Notes: generated by a model not told the origin, from the sequence alone. 64,000 nucleotides of DNA from CAWDMW01 sp963803575 (GCA_963803575.1 CAWDMW010000002.1:186001-250000), one strand, 5' to 3'. Shown: positions 8,697-17,906, numbered from the stretch's first letter. Made by a program: numbers and translations.

Positions 8697-9920
8697 TTAC
8701 CTGTAGATAGTCTCATGCACATCAGGAAAAGGTTCCTGGTCTTTCATACGTTGCACCCATGACATTTCAGTTTGCGCTGGATTTGCCTCAGCCGCTTTAC
8801 CTGCTTTTTGCTCTTCAACTTCAAGCTGCTCCTTCAGAGCCTCCAGTTTATCCGCACCTTTCATTTGTGAAGGCGAATCATAATTTGTCGGTTTGGCCTG
8901 TGGCGTGCGTTCATACGTATCCAAGCCATGTTCTTCCAGTAATTGCCGCGCATCTGACACAGACAAAAATGCACCATCTAGTGTTGCTTCCTTCGCAATA
9001 CCCACAAATTCATTAAGGTAGTCCACCCAGGTCTGTGCTTGCTCCACATTTTCAAACCCCGGATGATGACGCACCTCAATTGTGCCATGCTTTTGATAAG
9101 AACGTAAGTTTACTTTATAGTAACGCCCGTCAGGATTAACCGTGTTAATTAAATCATCTATCGTTTGAGCGTTATCAACTCTTGCCTGCATCGCCATATC
9201 ATCCGGCATATGATAAGAGTTTCGTAAACTACCTAAAGCATCAGCATACATCGTGTTTCCACGCAGGCCATTATCCAGAGCATCCTCTGCCGCAATATAC
9301 AACATTGACATATTTTTCATGAACAGCAAATGATCCGAAGCATTTAGCCCTGTTTCTGAAACACCAAGATGCACATGCATCCCACATGTTTTATTCGATG
9401 AAAGGTCAAGAAAATCCGTCACATCCCTAAGAGAATCAAAAAATTCGTAGTAATTGGGATCATCAATTACCGGAGAGACAATCTCTACTGGAATCAAATG
9501 ACTTTCCAGTTCCTTCCCATTCAGTTCTGAAGCCACACTTCTGTCCAACACAACCTGCATACCAACATCATTAAATGGGTATATAGCGTTTTCAACATAA
9601 TCGATTTTCTGGTATTCATCCAATTCCACTACCCCTCTCATTGCCGCACTATGAAGCTGTTGATCTTCCTCAGACAATAACGCATCGATAGTCTCATCTT
9701 TATGATAACCCTTATCTTCAGGTTCTTTAATAGCCTGACTCAATCGACTAATGAGTAATTCTGAAGTGCGCTCAGTTGCATGATTATTAGGCTCGTCACG
9801 CTCTTGCAACAGTAACGAATCCAGAAAACTTTGCTCATTAAAACGTGTTCGGGCTCCAGAAATGACGTTATCTACATTCACCATCCCTTCAATTTCAATA
9901 CCAAAAGTCGTGTTAAGCAT
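8697..9920 (-). CDS. Amidoligase-family enzyme (COOH-NH2 ligase fold)
   Basis: A 407-residue cytoplasmic protein. The N-terminus FGIEIEG (residues 6-12), the EIVSP strand (about 146-150), CGMHVHLG (179-186) and NLRSYQKHGTIEVRHHPGF (about 271-289) together match the Amidoligase_2 family (PF12224), which shares the glutamine-synthetase/GCS fold. These enzymes are predicted to form amide or peptide bonds with ATP, with the acidic and His motifs binding metal and nucleotide. An insertion rich in acidic residues (about 35-110) and a charged, coiled tail after about residue 345 flank the core. The substrate is unknown. Upstream neighbours on the same strand include a metallopeptidase and a possible acetyltransferase, but a 344-bp gap separates them. 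Confidence 0.85.
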   Translation of the reverse strand: MLNTTFGIEIEGMVNVDNVISGARTRFNEQSFLDSLLLQERDEPNNHATERTSELLISRLSQAIKEPEDKGYHKDETIDALLSEEDQQLHSAAMRGVVELDEYQKIDYVENAIYPFNDVGMQVVLDRSVASELNGKELESHLIPVEIVSPVIDDPNYYEFFDSLRDVTDFLDLSSNKTCGMHVHLGVSETGLNASDHLLFMKNMSMLYIAAEDALDNGLRGNTMYADALGSLRNSYHMPDDMAMQARVDNAQTIDDLINTVNPDGRYYKVNLRSYQKHGTIEVRHHPGFENVEQAQTWVDYLNEFVGIAKEATLDGAFLSVSDARQLLEEHGLDTYERTPQAKPTNYDSPSQMKGADKLEALKEQLEVEEQKAGKAAEANPAQTEMSWVQRMKDQEPFPDVHETIYR

Positions 9921-9997
9921 ACTGAGCTTCCCTATATCAATAGATTAAAGATATAAGTATAATCAATATTTTTTACACTTTTATGAAAAACTTCTAA

Positions 9998-10016
9998 GAA
10001 ATTTTAATAAAATTTC
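9998..10016. promoter_or_regulatory. Perfect 8-3-8 AT-rich inverted repeat upstream of the amidoligase gene
   Basis: GAAATTTTAATAAAATTTC has perfect 8-bp arms and lies 78 bp upstream of the amidoligase start, within a 344-bp AT-rich gap (9921-10264) that otherwise holds only the terminator of the next gene. It could be an operator. AT-rich palindromes also arise by chance, so confidence is low. Confidence 0.3.
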
Positions 10017-10160
10017 GCAAAAGCTCATAAAACCCAACATTTTCCTGTTTTATCAGCATTTGATTCCGGCAGAATCTTAAGAAAAGAGACTTTAGCCCGA
10101 TCGATGTAACAAAAAATAGGACATTTTTTGCAATTATTAGTCCCTATTTGGATAGAATAG

Positions 10161-10196
10161 AAAAAAGGCTGATAGAAAACTATTCTCCTGCCAGCC
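10161..10196 (-). terminator. Probable intrinsic terminator after the M48-like peptidase gene
   Basis: On the minus strand GGCTG and CAGCC enclose an inner ATAG/CTAT stem and are followed directly by six T. It sits about 70 bp past the stop of the metallopeptidase gene, which argues that the amidoligase gene further downstream has its own promoter. Confidence 0.5.
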
Positions 10197-10264
10197 AGTC
10201 GGATTAGAGTTTATTAAGAGCCTATCATGTTGCAAAATTCGCTACAACCCAACTCATACTTCTC

Positions 10265-10966
10265 TCACCGCTCCATAACGGGCTTCCCTTTGCCCTGAAT
10301 TGGCGCAATCGGCACCAGAAAACCCGAATCCGTTTCAGGCTCTGAAGCTGGTGCTGTTGGTTGGTTTCCGCTTAAACGGTTAATTCTTTCCTGTACGTCA
10401 GGATGCGCGTTCAGCCCCATCATGTCAAAGCTACTGCCAAGCATATTTTCTTCCCCTTCCTTCGGGCGTAATTTTTCCAGCGCTGCTGCCATATCTTTCG
10501 ATGGCACATACGCTCCTGCAAACTGATCTGCCTCAAATTCCTGCTGCTTTTGCACTTCACCATGCTTTCGCATTTCATCAGCTACTACTTTCGGATCAAT
10601 ATTAGGCTTACCTGCATATTTCGCAATAATCTCCTCCAGCGCGTTATTGTCATAATTATGATTCTTCGCATCATGGCCATATTCATGTGCGATCACAGCA
10701 ATAATCTCATCTACATTTAGCTTCTTCAGTAATGCATCCGACACCTGAATCACTTCTTCAGATTCCACACCATCTTTAATGGTAGCACGGTAAACCGCCT
10801 GAGCATCCCCAGGCGTATCAACATAAGAAACAATCTCAACATTAGGCAGCATCTCATCAGGGTAATCTTTCTGTATCTGTTGGCGCAACTGTACTACCTT
10901 ATCGTATAATTCTGGATGGTCTTTCTGCGTTAAAGGGCGGGTTGTAGGTGTGTCATTATCTGTCAT
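10265..10966 (-). CDS. M48-like zinc metallopeptidase, cytoplasmic
   Basis: A 233-residue protein. The start at 10964-10966 is chosen for its good Shine-Dalgarno (AGGAGA, about 6 nt upstream). The zincin helix IIAVIAHEYGHDAKNH places HEYGH at residues 94-98, and QQEFEADQFAGAY at about 141-153 gives the ExxAD third-ligand motif typical of the M48 (HtpX/Ste24) clan. Unlike HtpX it has no membrane segments. The N-terminal half has strands (NVEIVSYVDTPGDAQAVYRA) as in minimal M48 domains. The C-terminus is Pro-rich (about 205-233) and may be flexible. It lies just downstream of the two unknown genes at 11057-12258 on the same strand and may share their operon. Confidence 0.82.
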   Translation of the reverse strand: MTDNDTPTTRPLTQKDHPELYDKVVQLRQQIQKDYPDEMLPNVEIVSYVDTPGDAQAVYRATIKDGVESEEVIQVSDALLKKLNVDEIIAVIAHEYGHDAKNHNYDNNALEEIIAKYAGKPNIDPKVVADEMRKHGEVQKQQEFEADQFAGAYVPSKDMAAALEKLRPKEGEENMLGSSFDMMGLNAHPDVQERINRLSGNQPTAPASEPETDSGFLVPIAPIQGKGKPVMER

Positions 10967-11056
10967 AGTAAATCTCCTGTTAAGTGTAAGATGAAATACT
11001 ATATCCATCTATTATGACAATTTCAGGAAGCCCTATTTGAGGCGTGTCAATACGAC

Positions 11057-11341
11057 CTAACTTGCCATGCTTAAACCATCAAACGACACAGAATATTGCA
11101 CCTCTACGTTCTTGATCTGATCGCAAGACGGAGTTCCCCAACCAGATTGCACAATCTGGCCGTATTCTTCCATGTTAACCTCACGTTTATCGTCTATTGC
11201 CCGTTGCATCGCTTTCATTAAAGGCAACGTAGAATGCACAAAATAGAACGCTTCCATATCATCGGGAAACACTACCTGAAGATACGCTATATCGCCACTA
11301 CGCAGAAAATGCACCATTTTCCAGCTTTTTGTGCGCGTCAT
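11057..11341 (-). CDS. Small unknown protein translationally coupled to the upstream gene
   Basis: A 94-residue protein whose ATG overlaps the stop of the 306-residue gene by 4 bp (ATGA). It contains an alternating hydrophobic strand pattern (DIAYLQVVFPDDMEAFYFVHS) and ends in another strand (VEVQYSVSFDGLSM). One Cys is present (PSCDQ). It looks like a compact alpha/beta domain. No family recognised; the coupling suggests that it acts with its upstream partner. Confidence 0.6.
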   Translation of the reverse strand: MTRTKSWKMVHFLRSGDIAYLQVVFPDDMEAFYFVHSTLPLMKAMQRAIDDKREVNMEEYGQIVQSGWGTPSCDQIKNVEVQYSVSFDGLSMAS

Positions 11342-12258
11342 GCGATCCCTCCTTCCAGTTCCCGCTGCTTTTTGCTGACATCGAACCCCATCGTTTCGAC
11401 ACCAGCCGGAAGCGTGGTTGGCGGCCTGCTGGTCACTTTCTCACGTACAGAGTCCAGCGCATCCTGTACATACATACTTGGTGGCTCCTTCCCTTTCAAT
11501 TGTTCCAGCATCAAAGTAAATTCTTCCAGTGATTCGGGGTCATCAATACCATAGCGGTGAAAACATTCACGCAAATATTGTTCAATATCTTCTGAACGGG
11601 CAGGCTCACCGTTCGCTGGATTATCATAAGCCATCAGCAACAAATATGGCTGTGAAAATTCATTATCCACGTTTGGGCGACTGGTATAATCAATTGGCAC
11701 AATATCAGCACCCCATGCCAGTGTCTGAATATGGATACGGTTATACGGATCAATCACATCGTCAATCTGTTGTTCCATCATCAGCTTAGGCACAGACGCC
11801 TCACTTACATATAAACGCACATCTGTATCGTAGATCTCGGCAATTTCTAGCATATTGCGCTCACTTAGTGCTTTGAGAAATTTCCCCCGAACACGATTCT
11901 CTTGGTTTGGATCATTCGCAATATATTCCAGCACCATCGTGTGGCTGTCAGGGTATAAACTACTAATCACCAGCCCCTGAACATCAGGTTCACCAGAGGT
12001 CAATCCTTCACCTACAATCGAAATATCATAATATGGTGGGGTCTGGGGGCGTTTAACCACTTCCTCAAACGCTGCCAGCGACATGCGCTCGAATTCCGGA
12101 AAAGAGTCGCTGTATACCCCCCCATACATCGCCCCCAGTAACGCTAATCGGTCAGCTTCCGGCAAAGTGGCCGAACCATCATGATCGACCAGCTTAATGC
12201 ATTCCTTGCCCTGATTTGCGTAATCCTGCTGAAGCTGATCGAAGTCGCTATCTTTCAT
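11338..12258 (-). CDS. Unknown protein with a possible GNAT-like segment
   Basis: A 306-residue cytoplasmic protein. Around residues 90-135 it reads VQGLVISSLYPDSH, then MVLEYIANDPNQENRVRGKF, which resembles strand 4 and the acetyl-CoA-binding loop of GNAT acetyltransferases (a V/I-strand followed by R-x-x-G/R-x-G/K), and PYLLLMAYDNP could be strand 5. The Q/RxxGxG/A signature is not intact (VRGKF), so this is a tentative fold call. The C-terminal 60 residues are charged. It is first in a run with the 94-residue protein and, 90 bp later, the M48-like peptidase. Confidence 0.6.
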   Translation of the reverse strand: MKDSDFDQLQQDYANQGKECIKLVDHDGSATLPEADRLALLGAMYGGVYSDSFPEFERMSLAAFEEVVKRPQTPPYYDISIVGEGLTSGEPDVQGLVISSLYPDSHTMVLEYIANDPNQENRVRGKFLKALSERNMLEIAEIYDTDVRLYVSEASVPKLMMEQQIDDVIDPYNRIHIQTLAWGADIVPIDYTSRPNVDNEFSQPYLLLMAYDNPANGEPARSEDIEQYLRECFHRYGIDDPESLEEFTLMLEQLKGKEPPSMYVQDALDSVREKVTSRPPTTLPAGVETMGFDVSKKQRELEGGIA

Positions 12259-12287
12259 GCGCTACCTACTATCCAACATGACCTAGC

Positions 12288-13013
12288 TTACTCCATGTAT
12301 TGCCCACCATTAATGGATAATGTCTCGCCAGTGATGAAGCCGGAATGTTCATTAATCAGGAATAATACGGCGCGGGCAATTTCTTCTGGCTCACCCATGC
12401 GGCCAACAGGAATACCGCCAACAATTTTCTCTAACACATCTTCACGCATACCAGCGGTCATATCGGTACGGATATAACCTGGTGCAATGGAATTTACGGT
12501 GATGCCTTTCGCCGCCGTCTCACGCGCCAGTGCTTTGGTGAAGCCCAATACACCTGCTTTTGCAGCGGAATAATTCGTTTGTCCGAACTGCCCCATCTGG
12601 CCGTTAATGGAACTGATATTAACGATACGGCCAAACCCTTCCGAACGCATAGATTCAATCACCGCACGTGACATGTTAAAACAGGAATTGAGATTCGTAT
12701 TAATCACATCATTCCATTTTTGCATATCCATCTTATGCATTGCCCCATCACGGGTGATACCCGCATTATTGACCAGTATGGAAATAGTGCCACCTAACGT
12801 TTCAGCGGCCTCTTTGACGCCACGCATAGAATCATCAAAATCCGACACATCCCATTTGATAGCCGGAATACCTGTTTCTTCCGTAAAGGCATTAGCCGCC
12901 TCCACGCGAGATGCATAATTCACCGCGACCTTATAGCCCTGCTCTTTCAGTGCGATTGCGATAGATTTTCCAATACCGCGTGTGCCGCCAGTAACAATTG
13001 CGTTATGTGTCAT
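12288..13013 (-). CDS. phaB: Acetoacetyl-CoA reductase
   Basis: A 241-residue short-chain dehydrogenase that reduces acetoacetyl-CoA to 3-hydroxybutyryl-CoA with NADPH in PHA synthesis. Visible motifs are the cofactor loop TGGTRGIG at about 8-15, NNAG after ILV, the catalytic Ser in NISSINGQMGQFGQ, and YSAAK carrying the catalytic Tyr and Lys. The C-terminus GETLSINGGQYM is diagnostic for the PhaB/PhbB group, and the length fits the family (about 240-246). It lies downstream of phaA on the same strand, separated by 110 bp that hold a long hairpin. No PHA synthase is present in the window. Confidence 0.93.
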   Translation of the reverse strand: MTHNAIVTGGTRGIGKSIAIALKEQGYKVAVNYASRVEAANAFTEETGIPAIKWDVSDFDDSMRGVKEAAETLGGTISILVNNAGITRDGAMHKMDMQKWNDVINTNLNSCFNMSRAVIESMRSEGFGRIVNISSINGQMGQFGQTNYSAAKAGVLGFTKALARETAAKGITVNSIAPGYIRTDMTAGMREDVLEKIVGGIPVGRMGEPEEIARAVLFLINEHSGFITGETLSINGGQYME

Positions 13014-13052
13014 AAAAATATGCTCCTTTGTTTAAGTATGTATGTGTATGTA

Positions 13053-13118
13053 TTTATAGTGCTTTTTATTTTTCATAGATCAGCAACGCTGATCAATGAA
13101 AAGTGAAAATGCTATAAA
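13053..13118. repeat. Long imperfect hairpin between phaA and phaB
   Basis: TTTTCATAGATCAGC (13070-13084) and GCTGATCAATGAAAA (13088-13102) pair over 15 bp with one mismatch around a 3-base loop, and the outer arms TTTATAG and CTATAAA (13053-13059, 13112-13118) extend the stem. No U-tract follows on the minus strand, so a processing site or partial attenuator between the two genes is more likely than a strong terminator. Confidence 0.6.
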
Positions 13119-13123
13119 TATAA

Positions 13124-14302
13124 TTAGACAGATTCAACAGCCATCGCAATGCCCATGCCGCCGCCAATACATAGCGTGGCCAGTCCTTTGCCCGCCTGGC
13201 TGCGTTTCATCTCATGCAGTAAGGTGGTCAGCACGCGCGCACCGGACGCGCCAATAGGGTGCCCCAGCGCAATCGCGCCGCCATTCACATTCACCTTATC
13301 CATATCAAAACCCATTTCTCTCGTGACAGATAGCGCCTGTGCAGCAAATGCTTCATTTGATTCAATCACATCCAGATCATCTACTGACCATCCGGCTTTC
13401 TCCAGACATTTTCGTGTAGCACAAATAGGCCCCGTACCCATAATGGCCGGATCAACTCCCGCCTGCGCCCATGCACGAATCACTGCCAGCGGCTTCAATC
13501 CACGCTTGCTTGCTTCTTCTTCGCTCATCAGTAATACTGCCGCAGCGCCATCATTCAAACCAGACGCATTTCCCGCCGTCACGGTTCCTTGTTTGTCAAA
13601 TGCCGGACGCAACGCACCCAGTTTTTCCGCTGTTGTCTCACGAGGGAATTCATCCGTCTCAACCACTGTCTCGCCTTTGCGATGTTTCACGGTTACCGGC
13701 ACAATCTCATCCTTGAACTTACCGGCCTTAATCGCTGCTGCTGCTTTCGCCTGCGAACCTGCCGCCAACGCATCTTGATCTTCACGGCTTATCTCATACT
13801 GCCTGGCAATATTTTCTGCGGTAATCCCCATATGATAATGATTAAACGCATCCCACAAGCCGTCATGCACCATCGTATCGGTCATGTTACCATTGCCCAT
13901 TTTCACGCCACCACGCAAATGCATCGCGTGAGGAGACAGAGACATATTCTCCTGCCCGCCAGCAATCACAATGTCGCTATCACCATTCGCAATGGCCTGC
14001 ATCCCTAAAGCCACAGCGCGCAAGCCAGAACCACATACCTGATTCACGCCCCATCCCGGCACTTCTTTTGGTAAACCTGCTTCAATCACTGCCTGCCGAG
14101 CGGGATTCTGTCCCTGCGCTGCTGTCAGCACTTGCCCTAAAATGACTTCAGACACATCTTCCGGTGCCACTTTACTACGCTCACATAATGCTCTAATCAC
14201 CGTAGCGCCTAATGTATGGGCTGGAACGCTTGCGAGTCCACCGTTAAAATTTCCAATAGCCGTGCGTACTGCATCGACAATAACAATATTCTGTGTACTC
14301 AT
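13124..14302 (-). CDS. phaA: Acetyl-CoA C-acetyltransferase (beta-ketothiolase)
   Basis: A 392-residue thiolase that condenses two acetyl-CoA to acetoacetyl-CoA, the first step of PHA synthesis. The start at 14300-14302 gives the usual length and N-terminus (MSTQNIVIVDAVRTAIGNF) and has an AGAGGG motif upstream. The nucleophilic Cys lies in NQVCGSGLRA (about residue 88), the conserved His in GGAIALGHPIGASGAR, and the second catalytic Cys in LCIGGGMG near the C-terminus. It is followed downstream by phaB. The same enzyme can also serve ketone-body or fatty-acid metabolism. Confidence 0.93.
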   Translation of the reverse strand: MSTQNIVIVDAVRTAIGNFNGGLASVPAHTLGATVIRALCERSKVAPEDVSEVILGQVLTAAQGQNPARQAVIEAGLPKEVPGWGVNQVCGSGLRAVALGMQAIANGDSDIVIAGGQENMSLSPHAMHLRGGVKMGNGNMTDTMVHDGLWDAFNHYHMGITAENIARQYEISREDQDALAAGSQAKAAAAIKAGKFKDEIVPVTVKHRKGETVVETDEFPRETTAEKLGALRPAFDKQGTVTAGNASGLNDGAAAVLLMSEEEASKRGLKPLAVIRAWAQAGVDPAIMGTGPICATRKCLEKAGWSVDDLDVIESNEAFAAQALSVTREMGFDMDKVNVNGGAIALGHPIGASGARVLTTLLHEMKRSQAGKGLATLCIGGGMGIAMAVESV

Positions 14303-14629
14303 ACTGATTTTACCCTCTTGCGTTTCCGGATCCAATGCCAGACCCAGTGATGTTACGATTTTATGACATGTAAGCATTCTCACAGTAAATGTCTAGTATG
14401 TATCACATGATTTAGAGAGAATTCCTTATATCTTTCTACAGAAAACGGGCAGGTATTCTGATAAATCAGTTGCAAAAAGGCAGAATCCTACCTAGGTTGA
14501 AAGCAGGTTTTTTAACGGGATATTATGGTTTTCATGGCACTATCAACGCTACAGACATGCAGATACATTCAGGTGCAACACACTCGTTTTTCTGCACATC
14601 TGACAGGGAATATTGTTCCGGAACACGTT

Positions 14630-14956
14630 ATGGGAAGTCACCCACAGGCAGATGATGATGGCGATGTGTTGCTCACCGCACCACGCACCACTGTCAAGCG
14701 GCCAGCCATGTTCCGGGTGATGATGCTCAACGATGATTATACCCCAATGGAATTTGTGGTAGAGACATTGAAGCGCATTTTTCACATGCAACATGAAGAT
14801 GCACTCAGCACCATGCTACAAGTGCATCATCAAGGTGCAGCATCCTGCGGTGTTTACACCAGGGATGTCGCGGAAACCAAGTGTGATCTGGTCGCTGATC
14901 TGGCACGCGAGCATGAATATCCCCTGCAATGCAAAATAGAAAAGGAACCGTCCTGA
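14630..14956 (+). CDS. clpS: ATP-dependent Clp protease adaptor ClpS
   Basis: A 108-residue adaptor that delivers N-degron substrates to ClpAP. The core PAMFRVMMLNDDYTPMEFVV, then ETLKRIFHM and HHQGAASCGVYTRDVAETK, is the complete ClpS fold: LNDDYTPMEFV holds the N-degron pocket residues and HxxG the ClpA-contacting helix. The open frame continues upstream to 14525, but that segment has no family resemblance, so I use the ATG at 14630. The N-terminal extension of about 20 residues is acidic. clpA follows 99 bp downstream on the same strand, as is usual. Confidence 0.9.
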   Translation: MGSHPQADDDGDVLLTAPRTTVKRPAMFRVMMLNDDYTPMEFVVETLKRIFHMQHEDALSTMLQVHHQGAASCGVYTRDVAETKCDLVADLAREHEYPLQCKIEKEPS

Positions 14957-15055
14957 CTAATTTGTGCCTTATACCCATGTGGTGAGATAATTAGTACAGA
15001 AAAATAACAACACGACACACACTATCTATCAGGGTCTAAGGACACACCAGCTATT

Positions 15056-17413
15056 ATGTTATCGAAAAATCTTGAATCCACCCTCCATCGCGCGCTGGCC
15101 ATTGCCAAAGTCCATCGGCACGAGTTTGCAACGCTGGAACATCTGCTGCTTTCGCTCTCAGATGATCCGGACGCTTCCGCTGTCATGCGTGGATGCGGCG
15201 TAGATTTAGCAGATCTCAAATGCAAGCTCTCACACTTTCTGGAGGAAGATTTGCGCTCACTGATGGTGGAGCATATTGATGAATCACGTCCCACGGCTGG
15301 CTTTCAACGTGCCGTCCATCGCGCGGCCATACATGTGCAATCTGCTGGCAAGCATGAAGTTACTGGTGCTAACGTACTGGTTGCACTCTTCTCCGAGAAA
15401 GACTCTCACGCGGTATTTTTCCTAGCTGAACAAAACGTTGCACGGCTCGATATTGTGAATTACATCAGCCATGGTATCGTGAAATACGGTGACTTCATGC
15501 AGATTGGTGGCCTAACTGATGCCAGCAAACTGAATCATGGCGGCAATACCTCCACCAACGATACCAGCGGAAGCGCTTATGGGATGGGCGTGGGTGATGA
15601 CGGCACCGCATCTGGTGAACAGGATGCACTGAATCAGTTCTGTGTCAACCTCAACCGTAAAGCCAAAGAAGGCCGTACCGACATCCTCATTGGTCGTGAA
15701 ACGGAAGTGGAACGCACCGTGCAGTTGCTCTGCCGCCGCACCAAAAATAACCCGCTTTATGTGGGTGAGGCAGGTGTCGGGAAAACTGCGATTGCCGAAG
15801 GGCTGGCACTGCGCATTGTGCGCGAAGAAGTGCCGGACGTACTGAAAAATACGGTCATTTTCTCACTGGATATGGGTGCGCTCATGGCGGGGACTCGCTA
15901 CCGCGGTGATTTTGAAGAGCGCATGAAATCCGTCATCACCGACATTGAAAAACTGCCTGGTGCGGTGCTATTCATCGACGAAATCCATACCATCATCGGT
16001 GCCGGCTCCACCTCAGGCGGCGCACTGGATGCTTGCAATCTGCTCAAACCAGCTTTGGCACGTGGCAAGTTCCGTTGCATGGGTTCCACCACTTTCAGGG
16101 AATACAAAAACCACATTGAAAAAGACCGCGCGCTGGCACGGCGTTTCCAAAAGATTGATGTGGAAGAACCAGACATCGAGACCGCCATTAAAATATTGCG
16201 CGGGCTACAACCTTACTACGAAGAATATCACCATATTCGCTATCAAAGCAACGCCATCAAGGCAGCGGTAGAATTATCCGCACGTTATATTCATGACCGC
16301 CAATTGCCGGATAAAGCCATTGATGTCATGGATGAAGCCGGCGCCGCGCAAATGTTGCTGCCAGAATCCAAACGCAAGAAAACCATTTCTGCCAAGGACA
16401 TTGAAGCGATTGTCGCGAAAGTGGCGCGTATGCCATCCAAACATGTCACCATGCACGACGCCACCATGCTCAAAGAGCTGGAGACGCGTATGAAAACCAT
16501 GGTGTATGGGCAAGACAATGCCGTAGACCAGCTTGCCAGCGCCATTAAAGTCTCACGCGCCGGATTGCGGGAACCGGAGAAACCCATAGGTAACTACCTC
16601 TTCACCGGCCCCACAGGCGTGGGGAAAACTGAAGCCGCACGCCAACTGGCGGACGTGATGGGCATGGAACTAATCCGCTTTGATATGTCCGAATATATGG
16701 AAAAGCATTCGGTTGCCACCCTCATTGGCGCGCCTCCCGGATATGTCGGCCACGATGAAGGCGGCCTACTCACGGACGCTGTCAATAAAACACCTTACGC
16801 TGTGGTGCTGCTGGATGAAGTGGAAAAAGCACACCCCGATATTTTCAACATCCTGCTGCAAGTGATGGATTACGGCAAACTAACCGATCAAAATGGTCGA
16901 AGCATTGATTTCCGCAATGTCATCCTCATCATGACCAGTAACGCAGGTGCAGCAGACATGGCACGCGCGCCCATAGGCTTTGGCCGTATATCCCGCGAAG
17001 GAGAAGACACCGAAGCGATCAACCGCTTATTTACGCCGGAATTCCGTAACCGTCTGGATGCCATTGTACCATTCATTCATCTGGACGAAACCATGATTGC
17101 CCGTATCACAGATAAATTCATTGCCCAGCTGCAATCACAACTTAAAGACCGCAGCATCACCATTGCCCTGACGGACGAAGCACGGGCATGGCTGGTGCAA
17201 CATGGTTACGAACGCAGCAACGGCGCGCGCCCTATGGGCAGACTAATTGCCGAACACATCAAAAAGCCTCTGGCCAATGATATTTTATTCGGTGATCTGG
17301 TGCGTGGCGGGCATGTGATCGTCACTGTAGAAAATGACGCACTAACACTACATTGCCAACCCGGCACCCAAAAAGCCCTCACCAGCAATGAAAAACATCT
17401 GGAAGACGCATAA
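15056..17413 (+). CDS. clpA: ATP-dependent Clp protease ATP-binding subunit ClpA
   Basis: A 785-residue AAA+ unfoldase that works with ClpP and ClpS in proteolysis. Domains: Clp-N repeats (residues 1-145) and a Gly/Ser/Asn-rich linker (about 150-190). D1 has Walker A GEAGVGKT (about 237-244) and Walker B VLFIDEIHTIIGAG, and D2 has Walker A GPTGVGKT (about 518-525) and VVLLDEVEKAHPDIFN. The absence of the long ClpB middle coiled coil and the RSNGARPMGRLI sensor region support ClpA rather than ClpB. The length is slightly above E. coli ClpA (758). No clpP is in the window. Confidence 0.95.
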   Translation: MLSKNLESTLHRALAIAKVHRHEFATLEHLLLSLSDDPDASAVMRGCGVDLADLKCKLSHFLEEDLRSLMVEHIDESRPTAGFQRAVHRAAIHVQSAGKHEVTGANVLVALFSEKDSHAVFFLAEQNVARLDIVNYISHGIVKYGDFMQIGGLTDASKLNHGGNTSTNDTSGSAYGMGVGDDGTASGEQDALNQFCVNLNRKAKEGRTDILIGRETEVERTVQLLCRRTKNNPLYVGEAGVGKTAIAEGLALRIVREEVPDVLKNTVIFSLDMGALMAGTRYRGDFEERMKSVITDIEKLPGAVLFIDEIHTIIGAGSTSGGALDACNLLKPALARGKFRCMGSTTFREYKNHIEKDRALARRFQKIDVEEPDIETAIKILRGLQPYYEEYHHIRYQSNAIKAAVELSARYIHDRQLPDKAIDVMDEAGAAQMLLPESKRKKTISAKDIEAIVAKVARMPSKHVTMHDATMLKELETRMKTMVYGQDNAVDQLASAIKVSRAGLREPEKPIGNYLFTGPTGVGKTEAARQLADVMGMELIRFDMSEYMEKHSVATLIGAPPGYVGHDEGGLLTDAVNKTPYAVVLLDEVEKAHPDIFNILLQVMDYGKLTDQNGRSIDFRNVILIMTSNAGAADMARAPIGFGRISREGEDTEAINRLFTPEFRNRLDAIVPFIHLDETMIARITDKFIAQLQSQLKDRSITIALTDEARAWLVQHGYERSNGARPMGRLIAEHIKKPLANDILFGDLVRGGHVIVTVENDALTLHCQPGTQKALTSNEKHLEDA

Positions 17414-17486
17414 ATTGGTTGCCAACATTAACCATTACTGATAAAATTTAGCGGATTCTTAGTTACAGCCACGTGCTGCACAAAAC

Positions 17487-17774
17487 ATGCCTCACTTTTC
17501 TATTTCAGGTACAGTAGTGTTACTTGACTATCTTGAACAACTTGATCCCTCTGCCTTCGACACCAAAGGCACAACAGATGGTAGGGTAGTTGAAGTTAGC
17601 AAGACTATTCCTGCTGTTCATATTTTAGTAGATAATAAATCCATCTACTATGCTATACCAAAGAGCATAACATTACCGGCTATTGGAAATTGGGTTGAGG
17701 CTCAGGTTTGCGAAATATCTAATAACGATTTTCCAACAGCTTTTGCCGGTTGGGTAGTCAGAATAATCTCCTAA
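17487..17774 (+). CDS. Small unknown beta-rich protein
   Basis: A 95-residue protein starting at the ATG at 17487, with no clear Shine-Dalgarno. The composition is strand-rich (FSISGTVVLLDYLEQL, DGRVVEVSKTIPAVHILVDN, KSIYYAIPKSITLPAIGNWVEAQVCEI) and suggests a small OB- or SH3-like barrel. There is no signal peptide. It stands 73 bp after clpA and is followed directly by a strong terminator, so it may be the last gene of the clp transcript or have its own promoter. No family recognised. Confidence 0.6.
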   Translation: MPHFSISGTVVLLDYLEQLDPSAFDTKGTTDGRVVEVSKTIPAVHILVDNKSIYYAIPKSITLPAIGNWVEAQVCEISNNDFPTAFAGWVVRIIS

Positions 17775-17800
17775 CCCGCTTTAACTAGCGGGTTTTTTTT
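17773..17800 (+). terminator. Strong intrinsic terminator
   Basis: AACCCGCT (17773-17780) pairs with AGCGGGTT (17787-17794) around a 6-base loop, and the arm runs into eight T. The TAA stop of the small gene overlaps the first base pairs of the stem. It closes the clpA region transcript. Confidence 0.9.
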
Positions 17801-17906
17801 GCTTACTAATTAAGCGTAGCAACTACCATCACATCAGACAAAAAAATCCCCGCATGAACAATTAGAGGGTGCTTTGCAACACCATAAGTTTCATACGAGG
17901 AGCGGA

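Noticed and set aside
14525..14629. N-terminal extension of ClpS from the ATG at 14525
   Set aside because: The extra residues do not resemble ClpS and would make it longer than the family; the ATG at 14630 fits.
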